From contig NC_134463.1 of NCBI RefSeq assembly GCF_047948215.1, positions 58,348,201-58,412,200 of the forward strand: 64,000 nt of DNA, written 5' to 3'. Shown here one piece after another: positions 35,031 to 45,731 of this stretch. This DNA is from Lycorma delicatula (taxonomy: Eukaryota; Arthropoda; Insecta; Hemiptera; Fulgoridae). The translations under genes and the position numbers were made by a program. Position 1 is the first letter of the stretch; each line of letters begins with the position of its first letter. The notes beneath the pieces are model-generated. The model made no database searches, had not been told where the DNA came from, and worked only from the letters and a program-made list of their open reading frames with translations.

Positions 35031-35927
35031 CAGAATGAGCAGCATAAAACCGAACCAATAACGTAACCGCTACAGGTTATGTTGGAATGAAATTTCATGA
35101 ATGATACGGATAAATTAAATAAGAAAAACAAAAACGTAATTTAAATGTTGCATTTATTTAACTTATTGTTACAAAAGATGTTCAAAATGACCACTCTGGG
35201 CATCGATGCACTTTTGTGCTCGACTGATCATATTGAGATCGTCTGACGCAAAACATTGTCAATTGCGTTGATTTCGCCTTGAATGTTCACCTTCAGTTCA
35301 TCAATATTGTGGGGATTCGATGGATAAATTCTCCCCTTTAAATGGTCCCAAAGGAAGAAACAACAAATAGACAACTCTGGGGAACGTGGAGCATCGTTCT
35401 CTGCTGACAGCTCGTTCATTTGTGAAAGCTAAAAGAACGCGATTCAGTGAAACGTTTGATGTGTGACACAATGCTCCGTCTCGTTGGAAGAAGCTGAATT
35501 TTTTTTTCATTATCAGTTAACTACGCTTAGAATTCTTCGAAAATTGTGAGGTAAACTTGTGTATTGACTGTCGGGTCAAAAAATATTAGTCCCACTATAC
35601 GATTACCGGAAACGCAACACTAAACAGCAATTTTCTCATCGTGAAGTGGACACTCGAATATCTCGTGAGGATTTCTCGAACGATCGATAACGAATATAGG
35701 CCTCAACTATAGCTATCCTCTCCTGGATTTAATAGGGCATTTTACACAAACACAACTGCACTCTCAATACTGCACTGCAACAAAATGTAGACTGCACTGA
35801 CAAGTATCCACCTAAAAAGTTGTAGCAACAAGCAATACATCTACTAGTCGCGCTAGTCGTGTAAGAATCTCATAAATAGTGTTGGGTAGCGGTTTCATTT
35901 GGGTTCGGTATCTTGTTGCTCATCCTG
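35031..35927 (-). mobile_element. Defective Tc1/mariner-type transposon
   Basis: The element is flanked by TA on both sides (35029-35030 and 35928-35929). It has inverted ends: CAGAATGAGCAGCATAAAAC at the left, and the complement of the right end reads CAGGATGAGCAACAAGATAC. Similarity continues through CCGAACC and AACCGCTAC. At 897 bp it is shorter than the usual roughly 1.3 kb, so part of the transposase, probably the N terminus with its DNA-binding helices, has been deleted. The coding remains are on the minus strand (35715-35169). TA target duplication plus the transposase motifs identify the superfamily. Confidence 0.88.
35169..35715 (-). pseudogene. Tc1/mariner-type transposase fossil
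   Basis: The C-terminal two-thirds of a DDE transposase, which would cut and paste at TA sites. In order on the minus strand, across several frames: LHDEKIAV, GNRIVGLIFFDP, TVNTQVYLTIFEEF, then FFQRDGALCHTS (containing the second catalytic aspartate). Next comes a shifted segment with APRSPELSICCFFLWDHLKG, where the expected third acidic residue in the (S/D)PxDFFLWG motif reads C. Then NPHNIDELKVNIQGEINAID, and after another shift NMISRAQKCIDAQSGHFEHL with the stop at 35171-35169. At least two frameshifts and stops make it inactive. The GHFEHL ending is a typical family terminus. Confidence 0.88.
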
Positions 35928-35929
35928 TA

Positions 35930-36984
35930 CTAACATAATATGAAAAGAACATCGAAATACATAACAACAAAATAAACACCGAAATCAAAATTATTTTAAA
36001 AAATCATTACAGCTGCGCAACATCCTTTCTTTCTTAACTAAAACCGGAAATCCGTTCTTCTGACGCACTTTCTGCAACAATTTTTTTTTTTTTAATTATT
36101 TCCTTAGCAACAATAGGTTGACGTGCGATTAAAAGAAACTTAGTAAAGGATAGACCTTTTTAACGTTAGAAAAAAATACGGTCAACCCACAACCTACCGC
36201 ATGAATAGCAGAGGTCTATTAAAAGTAAATATATAGAAATATTGAATATACATATACGAGTATATAGGTGAATAATTTTATTTTATTTTCTCGGGTATTT
36301 ACTTATACTGTACGAAATTATACTGTATCAAATTTTGAATGTGCGGGGTTTCTGAAGATCTATATATTTCATTACCCAATCAAAATAAAGCACAATTTTA
36401 GCATGAAAAATTTCGAAAGGCTGTAAGGTTTGTCTACCCGTTTTTTGCTTGATATTACCAACTGATTGACCGATTGGGATACGAATTGGCATGATTATTT
36501 TCTGTATATGGGTCCTGATGGCATATAACTTCGGTCACAATCAATCAAGGGGACATGGATAAACGGATCTTATAAGTCCGGTATTTCAAAATTTTACTCA
36601 AAGAACTGGTAAATTTATTCATATAATTTAATGTTCCTTAGATAGTTCAGATATTTTCTTATAATGTTTACAACCTCTATTAATGGCGACGGGGGTAGGT
36701 AAAACCCCTTATTTTTGTCGTTTCTGGACTCAGTCATATTCTTGTACTAATTAGAATATTCTGTTAAATTAATATGACACTTTGATTATGTATTTGGGTA
36801 ATTTTATTCAGGGATGTAAAAAAATAGGCTGAAATCTTTGATTTTTTGCCAGTTATCATTTTTCTTGATATCTTTAGACTGAATTAACTGATTTTTATGA
36901 AATTTTGTAAGATAGGCTTCTGAATACGATTAATTCCATTCAATTTTTATTACAATTGGTCAAGTGAGTAAAGAGATAAGATCA
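35930..36984. other. AT-rich stretch with repeat-like patches
   Basis: No gene was recognised. At 36440-36560 and 36870-36960 there are the motifs gattgaccgattgggatacg and taactgatttttatgaaatt, the same kind of host-like word found in other repeats of the window. These are probably old nonautonomous elements. Confidence 0.5.
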
Positions 36985-37740
36985 CTGTGGATGTAAGTAT
37001 TGGACGATGCTTTTCATGTGATATATGAATGTGCTAGGTAATGCACATTAATGCACACGGAGACCACTTGTCGGCTTCATATTATCGGGTCGACATTTGA
37101 TTTCCGTGTTAGTTGGAAAAGCCGGACCGAATGGATGATTGTAGAAAGTTTTATCACATATTTGACGAAAGAAAGGATCGCTGAAGGTGTGTATTCCGCT
37201 GGACTTTCCTTCTTTGTAAATATGTTTGATTTTATTGTTATTTTGTTTTGTTGTTTGCTAAAACTGTTGCTGTTTTTGTTTCTGTTAGGTTATAGATTTG
37301 TTTGTTTTATTTTATGTTACTGTTAGGTTACATTATTTATTGTTATGTTTCGTTACTCTTTTTGTGTTGCATTTTATGATAAGTTGTGTGTTAAGCTCAT
37401 TTTTACCTTTCGGGTAAGTATAGTTCAGTACCTTCGTTTTTAGAAAGTCATTCAGTCTTGTTTGAGACTTGGCTAAGTATGTTTTCGTTGAAGTTTATGT
37501 TAGCAGTACACCGATGGGAATGTCGTTAGTGGCATTCCATCGATCGCATCCTGGCTGAGGCTAGACTAAAGATTTCATTGCCGAGGTACTGGAGATGACC
37601 TCCGGTAAAGCCCATAAGCGCTCGGTACGAACGGGATGGCGTGACGACCGAAACAGTCACATGGGAGATGTCTTCCCCTATGGAGTCAGGATGTGGGTCT
37701 TGTATCTCAAACTTCTTTTCGAAAAGTAGAATAAATTATA
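36985..37740 (+). pseudogene. R1-like LINE C terminus and 3' UTR
   Basis: The decayed end of a non-LTR retrotransposon on the plus strand. At about 36982-37003 an HCGCKYW segment precedes, in another frame, DDAFHVIYECAR (37003-37038). Together these give the C-rich ... H-x4-C zinc-knuckle pattern at the end of R1-type ORF2 proteins. In the next frame RTEWMIVESFITYLTKERIA (about 37123-37185) matches the 'W..V..F...I..KE' helix that usually follows. A T/G-rich stretch leads to the 3' UTR block (37500-37700) shared with the minus strand of 6050-6320. That block includes a hairpin at 37513-37541 and TGTCTTCCCC. Several frameshifts make it nonfunctional. Clade assignment is moderate. Confidence 0.7.
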
Positions 37741-39527
37741 TACGGCGATGCCGGGATGTTATGTAATTTTTATCTGCATTTATATTATATTATATTACAT
37801 TTTATACTTTATTATATTAATATAGAAAAAAATTAAAGAGTTTTACTTTAAGGCGTATTTATCAAACCCTAATTTTTTTAGATTGTAATTATTTCCCCAA
37901 AATTTGACTTAAAACCAAGATTTATGATAAATAATCTGTTGATCTGTTTTATTTTAACTAAAATAATTTAAAAAATCTTACATTTGACATAAATCACATC
38001 TTGAATCGTATTTAAAAACAAAAGGTATCTTAATGAATAATGAAAAAAATAAGGAATAAACTTATTGTCTTTTGTATTTTTTTTACTAAAGCGAACATGC
38101 TTTATCAAATAATGTCATCATTTCAAATCTATAAAAATTTAAAAGACATTTAGCTCTACTAATAAATAACTTTATTTTTATCATAATGATTGGATAAATC
38201 AGCATCACTACTTTCAAAGAAAGCAACTTCTTCTTTTGCTTTTTGTCCTCAGAATTAAGATTTTCACTGATATTCTATTTTAAAACGTAGTAATTTTTTT
38301 CATTATAAACTTAGGAAAATTCAGGATGTATGTATAATTATTTACATTTTGTTACGTATTTCAGAAATAAGAATTTAATTAACCACTTAATAAGTAAATG
38401 ATCAGCTACTCTTTACCTTTATAAATATTATATTGATATTTAATGAAATAAATATTATAAGACACGTGTAAGCAATTATTAAAGGAATGAATAAAAGGGA
38501 GTTATCTTTTTTTGTCACGTTTTAACTTGTACAATTAGCGAGGAAGTAGCATTCAGGCTTAGAGTGTGATGTGATTGACTGTGACAACATGGTATCACGT
38601 GTTTCCTGTCATAGTGCGCGAATTGACTCTAAAATAATTCTAATAAAATATTCTCACCTCGTTTATATTGAATATTAACAGTATCATCCTTGACTTGATG
38701 ATTAAGTTTATACCATGTATAACGAATTTACTTATACTTAATACACGTTTGATCGTTTTAAATAGGTAGCTTATTAACCTTGCTTCGCTCGGTTTATTTA
38801 ATTATTAAATAATATCATTATATAAAATATTAGTTTTATTATTTAATTATTATAAATTAATTACAATGACAATCTTATTTTTATTTAGCATATAATAATA
38901 CACGATTAAACTTATTATCTTGCCCGTATATATGGCTACATTTACTGTAATACTGGGTAATTATATTCCAGCTGAATTCAGTGTTTAAGAATTTAAATTT
39001 AATGGATAGTGTAATCATGTCAAAAATGCACTCTCATATTTAGTTATCACCGAAGTTAAATAATACTGAAAATAGTTTTTCTTTTAAATAAGTAACTATA
39101 TACTTTATTTGTTTTACTTGTACTATGAATGATATTAAAAAAATATTTTTACTATTAATAAAAGAAAATATCGAGCTAAATATTCGTAAAAATTTCTTAA
39201 AGAATTGAAAACACGTTTTTTAAACAGTTTTATCTTTATCTTTAATGATTTATTTATCCAAAATTTTCTTTGAATATAATTCTTAAAACTTAGAATTAAA
39301 ATTTTTCAATAAAACATTCAATCATCAAAATAATATTAAAATATTTTTTAAATTAAAAAAATACGATTGCAAAAAAATTTAACCTCATCATCTGGAAAAA
39401 TTACTACTTAGTTTTGTTTTTAATATTTCAATCAGATGATTCGGTTTGAAAACCGTAAAATTCGTTGTACTTATTTTTATTTGTGATTATTTAGATGTTT
39501 TAATAGTTTTTGATACATAATTTTTAC
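37741..39527. other. AT-rich noncoding stretch
   Basis: No gene was recognised. 38510-38640 has more even composition. At 38780-38790 a gcttcgctcg word recalls the inner part of the foldback element at 4.2 kb, but no inverted partner was found. Confidence 0.6.
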
Positions 39528-40060
39528 TTCCTTGTACGAAGTAAAGGAAGTATTATCATCGCGATAAATTTCGGTTTCTAGATTTCAACAGAAATATCAT
39601 CCCTGAATTAATTTTGACTAGTTTCGGCGTGACGTCTTTACGTACGTACGTATGTATCTCGCATAACTCAAAAATGATGTTGAGGATGTTGAAATTTTGG
39701 ATTTAGGACTGTTGTAACATCTCGTTTTGCACCTCTAAAATCTCAAAAATCCAAATTTTTGACTGATTTTTTTTTTTAACTGCAGTAATAAGTCCTCATT
39801 GAGAGCTTTTCAACGATATATCGAAGTGGTACTTATTTTCACTGGTTCCAGAGTCATAACCAAATAAAATTTTAATTAATGAAATATTTGGATCTTACAA
39901 GGGGAAGGTACATCGGTTCGAATCCGACTTCGTATACATGTATTTCTTTAAAATTTAAATATATTGATTTATTAATAATTATTAACCTCTGATTGTAAAA
40001 AAAATTACAATTAATAATAATTCAATAATAACAGTGAAAAAAAAAGTTATTAGTGAAATA
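39528..40060 (+). mobile_element. Dispersed element, family T, copy 2 (3'-truncated)
   Basis: It begins ACTTCCTTGTACGAAGTAAA, which folds back as ACTTCCTT/AAGGAAGT. It continues with TTTCGGCGTGACGTCTTTAC, CTCGCATAACTCAAAAATG, GGTTCCAGAG and GTTCGAATCCGACTTC. It fades in the aaattattaacctctgattg region without the right-hand AAGGAAGT end. Loss of the right end may relate to the Helitron-like insertion that starts at 40117. Confidence 0.78.
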
Positions 40061-40253
40061 AAATTTTATGTACTTTCATTTTAATTCAAAAATGTTTACA
40101 CAGGTTAATATGTTAATCTATATATATATATAAAAATGAATTTTTGTCTGTCTGTATGTCTTTTATGCCTTCCTAAACCATTCATCCGATACCGATGAAA
40201 CTTTAGGGAATGGTTGGACGCATGCAAGGAAAGGTTTCTGAATTAGTTTGGAC

Positions 40254-40525
40254 CGCTAGGTGGCGCTGGCGTCGAGATATTTCAAAAAATTATATTTATG
40301 GTCCGATTTGCCTCATATTCAGAATACATGTTCTTACATGGAAAGAATTATCTCTGCAAAAAATGAACCCGCTAGATGGCGCTGGGGTTGAGATACTTAC
40401 AAAAATTATATTTATGGACCGATTTGGTTCAAATTTAGAATATGAATATTAGTTACGTGAAAAGAGATATTTTTGCAAAAACTATACCCGCTAGGTGAGG
40501 CCGGTGTCGAGATATTTACAAAACA
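40254..40525 (+). repeat. Internal tandem repeat, about 117 bp, 2.3 copies
   Basis: Units begin at CGCTAGGTGGCGCTGG (40254), CGCTAGATGGCGCTGG (40370) and CGCTAGGTGAGGCCGG (40489). Each continues with GAGATA-TT-ACAAAA, ATTATATTTATGG and CCGATTTG. The units differ at many positions, so the duplication is old. The GCTAG-TGGCGC motif is more GC-rich than the surrounding DNA. Confidence 0.85.
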
Positions 40526-40617
40526 AACAAACAGACTTTTTTATACTATATATATAAAAGGCATGTTCGTATGTGTGTCCGCTAAAGACCAAAAAACTAA
40601 TGGACCGATTTACGCGC

Positions 40618-40765
40618 GAGCAAAAGGGAAAAAGGGGAAAAGGTAAAGAGAAAAGGGGAAAACGGGAAAGGGTAAAAACGAAAATCGGCGAGGGGTGAGG
40701 GAGAAGGGTGAAAGGGAGAAGTTGGAAAGGGAAAAGGGGAAGGAGAATAAGTGAAAGGTAAAATT
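40618..40765 (+). repeat. Purine-rich (G/A) tract
   Basis: About 145 bp almost entirely G and A on the plus strand, with many GGGG and AAAA runs (aaaaggggaaaagg, gaaaggggaaaa, ggcgaggggtgaggg). Such tracts can form triplex or G-quadruplex structures. It lies in the second half of the Helitron-like element. Confidence 0.9.
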
Positions 40766-40883
40766 TGTGAAGTTCAGTCTTTTAATTTTTTTATCAAATT
40801 TTAAATTGTGTTCATTTATACTCTCTCTCTCCCACTCTTCGGCAATAGCGAAGCATTGACGAGTCTGCTAGTATACACATATA

Positions 40884-41175
40884 ATAAGTCAATACATTTA
40901 AATTTAAAAAAAAATATGTATATGAAGTCGGATTCGAACAGATGTGTGCATGATTACGGATCCGACACGTTCTCCATTTATACCACATAACTACTTGAGC
41001 GAAGTGAAACAAAATTAATATATAAACTAACATAAAATACTTATATGGACCACAAAAAAAGTTATGCAATGATGTGGTGTCCACCACAGTGCACATTGTT
41101 TCAAATGAATGAATATTTGAGTGAACAGTAATAACAATAATGTTCGTTCGGGAAAGTCTTAGTAGACTTTTCATT
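40884..41175. repeat. T-family fragment (minus) plus a shared 35-bp block
   Basis: The minus strand of 40884-40955 reads TGTTCGAATCCGACTTCATA and then TTTAAATTTAAATGTATTG, matching the 3' part of family T in opposite orientation to copy 2. Further right, 41141-41175 (tgttcgttcgggaaagtctt...) matches 57471-57505 at 33 of 35 positions, in the same orientation. The 57-kb block also lies beyond a minus-strand T copy. This suggests the shared block could be part of a larger element related to T. Confidence 0.5.
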
Positions 41176-41774
41176 GATATAATTATTAATTTAATTATAA
41201 TTGTATAAAAATAATAAATTAATACTTATTGCAATAACATAATAAAAAAGCTGGTTTCTTTAAATTAAAAGACAATGAATAATTTTTTTATAAATATTAA
41301 CCTAATATTGTAAATGTAAATCAAAGATTATGATGACGTTTAAAAAAAGATGGATACATGGTAAAAAAATTTATATATATAAAACAGTATGGAGTTTAAA
41401 AATTCCAATTAAAGAATGAAATTTTAAGTAGAAATAAATTAATAAATAATGTGACTTAATAAACAGGTTGTCATCGTGAGGTTATTCACATCATATCTAT
41501 TAAACTTCAAAATATTCTTAAGGTATTTCAGGTATGCTCGTTTAATTGCGTGAATGTTTCTTTTAGTGTTACAGTAGTATAGAAGTATGATTATTTTGTC
41601 GTCATGTACGTCTGTGATTGTTATGTACACAACAATACAATCAGAATACACCCGTATATATACATTTATATACATACATACATACGTACACAATGTTACA
41701 AAACATGTTGTAGTCTTTTCACAGAGAACAAGTGGACAGGAGCTAAGAGAAGTGTAGTGAGATGAAGGGGATAT
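41176..41774. other. AT-rich noncoding stretch
   Basis: Nothing recognised apart from short ATAC/ATACAT runs at 41660-41690. Confidence 0.6.
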
Positions 41775-41777
41775 GGA

Positions 41778-41822
<45 letters not shown>
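41775..41822. repeat. (TG)n(TA)n compound microsatellite
   Basis: Eight or so TG units run into about fourteen TA units. Confidence 0.95.
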
Positions 41823-41823
<1 letters not shown>

Positions 41824-41839
41824 GTATAGATGGAGTATA

Positions 41840-42075
41840 AAGTAGGAGGGGACGGCCCGTTGTTGGTCTCTGATTGAGCCAGTTTTTATCTTAGCCCGGC
41901 CGGTCATTCGATGGTAATTGCGGCAGGCCGCCGTTGTAAATCTGTCATTTGGCGAGCTTTTTGCCGCATCTCTCAATCGTGCTGAGCGCGGGGAAAGACA
42001 TTTTTTGACAAGAGTTCAGGGCGACTAGAATCGTGACGAGATTTAACAATGCGCAGATCGGAAACCTCATAAGCA
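41840..42075. other. GC-richer unique island
   Basis: About 235 bp with clearly higher GC than the rest of the window (gacggcccgttgttgg, cccggccggtc, gcggcaggccgccgttg, gccgcatctctcaatc, gctgagcgcgggg). It shows no tRNA-like head, TIR, LINE or transposase similarity and no second copy in the window. Open frames through it on the minus strand (41743-41976 and 41945-42157) have no domain. It includes a TAATTG word, as homeodomain proteins bind. It may be a conserved noncoding or promoter-type element, or a single-copy transposon scrap. Confidence 0.4.
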
Positions 42076-42892
42076 GTTCTAATTGGTGATTAACATAGAA
42101 TGAAATTCTTTCTCTTTTATTTGATATTCGTATTTTTCTCTTTGAACTTCTTTTCATCTATTTCTTTCTCACTCCCTCCCTGTCACCAACCCTATCAACT
42201 TAAGCACCGAGCTATGTGTCCTCACTAAATTAAACACACATACAAACACACTTATATAAATATCTACTCACACAAACAATGTGTTATTTATACAAAAGTA
42301 TATAAAAAAACACAACAATTTGAAATAACTGATTATTGCTAATGATAAATAAAATCAAGCATATAACAATTGCTTCACATAAACACATTTCCATCTATTT
42401 TTTTTTTTACTTTTTATTGGAATGTTCCGTTGTTTTAACGTAAACTTAGAATAAATTAACGAAATGAAAGATAAAAAGCTGTTTGTAATTTTATTAAATG
42501 TTCCAGCGGTTTTAAAGGGCAAAATTTAACTCATCTGCCTATAAATAGAATTGATAACTATTCTTACTCTTACCACTTAACTTAAATTTTTTACAATTTT
42601 TTAATCTAAAGAAAAACATTAAAAAGTGTTTTGTTATTAAAACTACTAAAAAGGTTATTTTATTTTTTTTTATTTAAATTTTTTTTTTATTCAATCTTTC
42701 TGTTATATCGTACTTGGTATTATAAATCTCAAGAAAAATGTTTCAAATGCTCCTATATTTTGAATTATTTAAAAATAAAAAACCTGACAATACAGTTGTA
42801 GGACTATCTCAACCGTATTTAATTCGAGCGGGTGTGGCGGTAAACTAAACTAATGTAATTTCACAACTTACATGGAACAAATTTTGCTTGTG
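42076..42892. other. AT-rich noncoding stretch
   Basis: Nothing recognised. A pyrimidine-rich patch lies at 42110-42200. Confidence 0.6.
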
Positions 42893-42976
42893 TAGCCGTG
42901 AGGCTTAACGCGCACCAGGTTCCGAATCAACTGCGCCGGGCGATCTAATTCAAGACCTAGCCAGACTGAATTACTT
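42893..42976 (+). mobile_element. tRNA-like SINE head, third type
   Basis: GTGTAGCCGTGAGGCTTAACGC has the spacing of a tRNA D-arm/A-box. GGTTCCGAATCAACTGCGCC fits an anticodon-arm region, and GATCTAATTCAAGACCT is a decayed B-box. This differs from the type A and type B heads. The body is AT-rich and unresolved. It is probably an old SINE; a decayed tRNA pseudogene is the alternative. Confidence 0.5.
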
Positions 42977-43199
42977 TTTTACATTTTAAATATTATTAAT
43001 TTATTTAATTCTTTCTCACCTGTGACGCCACAATATAGCAGTAGTATAGAGAATTTTTTGGGGTGGGGGTACGATTTTGCAAAAAATATTTTTTGCCGAT
43101 ATTGTTATTTTTTAAATTTTTGACGAATATGTCTAAGAAAAATATGACCTTATTTAGGCGAAATCTCAAAATACTGAGGATGACCTTGTTCACCCCTTG
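42977..43199. other. Unclassified, possibly part of element V
   Basis: It contains ggggtgggggtacgattttg and gatgaccttgttcacccc and directly precedes the V copy. It may be its continuation. No gene. Confidence 0.4.
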
Positions 43200-43488
43200 A
43201 CCTTTTATGATGAAAATTTAATTAAACCCATATATAGAAGTAATTGACCAAGTTTGATCAAAATCGGTCCAATAGTTCTAGAGGTATAAGGTGATTTAAG
43301 AGGCCGACATCGAACGCACACATGTACAAACGAACATTAACATCCGGAAAATTTCCATCCGGTTTTTTGGTTTCTTAGTTGTGAAAACGTCAAGATCCGG
43401 TGAAAACCGGATTTGGGCGCATATGCCCAAACTGGACCGATTACAATACTTTCCAATCAGAGCTATAGCGCTACCTAGACGGAAAGTA
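43200..43488 (-). repeat. Dispersed element V, longer copy
   Basis: Read on the minus strand: ACTTTCCGTCTAGGTAGCGC, CGGTCCAGTTTGGGCATATG, CCGGTTTTCACCGGATCTTG, CCGGATGGAAATTTTCCGG, then TGTGCGTTCGATGTCGGCCT and a segment with ATTGGACCGATTTTGATCAA. The first three-quarters match 26605-26763. CCGGTTTTCACCGG and CCGG...CCGG make small palindromes. There is no coding capacity; the 71-codon minus-strand frame (43511-43296) is a shadow of the repeat. Confidence 0.7.
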
Positions 43489-45731
43489 AAAACAAAACAA
43501 TAATATTTCAAAGGTATTTAAAAATTTACCTTGTACTTTTAAAAAAAAAAATTGAAATCTATCGCTATACTTACAAATACTCAGCATCTAAGATTTAAAT
43601 AAGCAGGAAATACCACTTGGTTGAAACAATGAAAAATTACATTTTATAAATTTTTATTTTTTCCTATTTACCTCTGATTCTAGATAAAAATAAGAATTGT
43701 TTCCTCATTAATTACAGTGCATTTAATGATGTAATTGATCAGTTTTATTGCTTCACATAGTCTACTATGTCTTGCTAATCTAAATAACATAAAACGATAT
43801 GAATCAAATTTTTATCTGGATATAAAAATTTTTTTTAAATTGAATTTATATGATTTAATAAATAAAATTATGCTAGAAAATAAGAAATTGAAACAGTTTT
43901 GAAAATTAGTTCCTACAAACTTTAAAAAATTAACAATAATAAATAAGAATTAGAAGAAAAATTGGTTTCTTTTAATTCACCATAACATGGAATTTTTTTT
44001 ATAAAAAGAGACTAGACAACTTTTTTTTTTATTTGGCAAGTAATACAAAAATAACATTGAATTTATTTCTAAGTGCGAAAAATCAGTGAAAAAAAATGTT
44101 TATAACTCTGTAATAACGCAACCGATAATTACTGTACGTTTAAATGATCTCAATGATGATTTGTTTATACTATATATACGAAAATTTATAAACTTTTATT
44201 TGTTAGTAATCTGGAGATGATTATTAGTATTTGTATTTGTGATCTTTGAACATCTACGGTTTATTAAGAATAATGGTTGAGTTTTACACGGAGGGGTTTG
44301 CAAGTACTAAAACTATTATTATAACTAATAATATAATAGTATATTACAGAAAATTACTTGTTTTTGTCTTTTAAGTACACAAAGCACAATTGTAAAAGAA
44401 AAAAATGTATATAAAAGTTATATAGATTACCGGAAAAATTGGCATTAGTACAATTTATTATTACTTAAGACAATTTGTTTTACGTTTGTATTTCTGTTAT
44501 CTATTGCTATTAATCTATAGTTTCAATATTTTTAACAAAAGAGAATTTTTTTATTAGTCCTGTAATAAATTACTACAAAGATACTAGACAGAAAAAGAAA
44601 AGAATTTATTGTTTACTTTTCTATAGCACTAGAAAATAAATAATGATATGATTCACCTCCTCACTGGAATAAATTAATAAAAATTACTTGGTTTTTAAGT
44701 AATTTTTATTAATCTCCCTTGTTTTAGACTACAGTCATGATTATTATTTTATAAATTTAATTAAACCTTTAATTAAAATTAAATAAATTTACATAATAAA
44801 ATTCTAAACAAAGTCCTAGATAGGTGAAAGATCATGCAGTGATTTTAATAATAGACAGTAATAATTTCTATGGAAACGCAAGTAACAATCCCACTTCATT
44901 GGCTGATAGATTACGTCTTCATAGAAATTGTACCTCCACCACTCTCTATATTCTCAGTTCTCGCCTATTGAACTCTCTTCTTTGTCGCAAGTCACTCCCA
45001 CCGTTATAGCAAACTTTAATAAAATCTCCATCTATTGAGCATTATTTTTTATTCGTAAACAAAGAACAGAATTATAATTATATTTATAAAAAGAAACTAA
45101 AAAACAGTAAAAAATTTACGAATTTACAAATCGGCACAAAACAAATAATAAAGGATCCAAAAAATCAAATTACTTTCTTTTTTCAATATATAATGTATCT
45201 ATTTTCCTTAATATGAAATTAAAATACCCTAGATGATATAAAAACAACATTATTGTTGAAATAATGATTATATCAAATAATAACGATTATAATTTAATTA
45301 TATTAAATTTTTATTATAAAAAAATGTTTGTAATACCTATATTTGTCCTATTTATTTACTTGGAGTCGTAAATAGGTCTATAAGGATAGAAATTGCAGTA
45401 TAACTTTCTAAACATATTATTGATTAATTTTTACAAACATTTTTCAAACATTCTAATATTTGTATGAAATTAATTTTAGTGAATGTACGGATGCTAAAAT
45501 AAAAAAAGAACTTTTTTCACGAAATTTGCATATATACCGCATTTTTTTCCTATTATTAGAGTAAACGTAAAAAATATTATTTTCGAAGATATTATAAAAA
45601 GAAAGTAAACATGTTTACCAATAAATTTTATTCAGACCTGTAGTATATGAGTATTTTACATTTCATTGTGTGTAAAATTATTTCTTTGTATTAATCCTAT
45701 TATTAATTAATGTTTGTATATTTTTTTCCAG
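43489..45731. other. AT-rich noncoding stretch with one long hairpin
   Basis: No gene was recognised. A 17-bp perfect inverted repeat, ATTAATAAAAATTACTT (44673-44689) with its complement at 44697-44713 and a 7-nt loop, stands out. The rest is A/T-rich. Confidence 0.6.

Larger units (their letters stand above)
40117..40871 (+). mobile_element. Helitron-like nonautonomous element (composite)
   Basis: Starts TCTATATATATATATAAAAA and ends GACGAGTCTGCTAG before a T. This fits Helitron rules: 5' TC, 3' CTRR, insertion between A and T, and the TCTATATA...TAAAA leader and GCGAAGCAT...CTAG trailer common in insect Helitrons. A second leader-like CTATATATATAAAAGGCATG begins at about 40545, after a caaacaaacagac run, so two related elements may be nested or joined. 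There is no Rep/helicase coding. Inside are 117-bp tandem repeats and a purine-rich tract, listed separately. The 80-codon frame at 40210 is not a gene. Confidence 0.72.

Noticed and set aside
40812..41174. 120-codon minus-strand frame
   Set aside because: It spans the Helitron-like 3' end, T-family fragment and the 35-bp shared block, so it crosses several element boundaries and has no domain.
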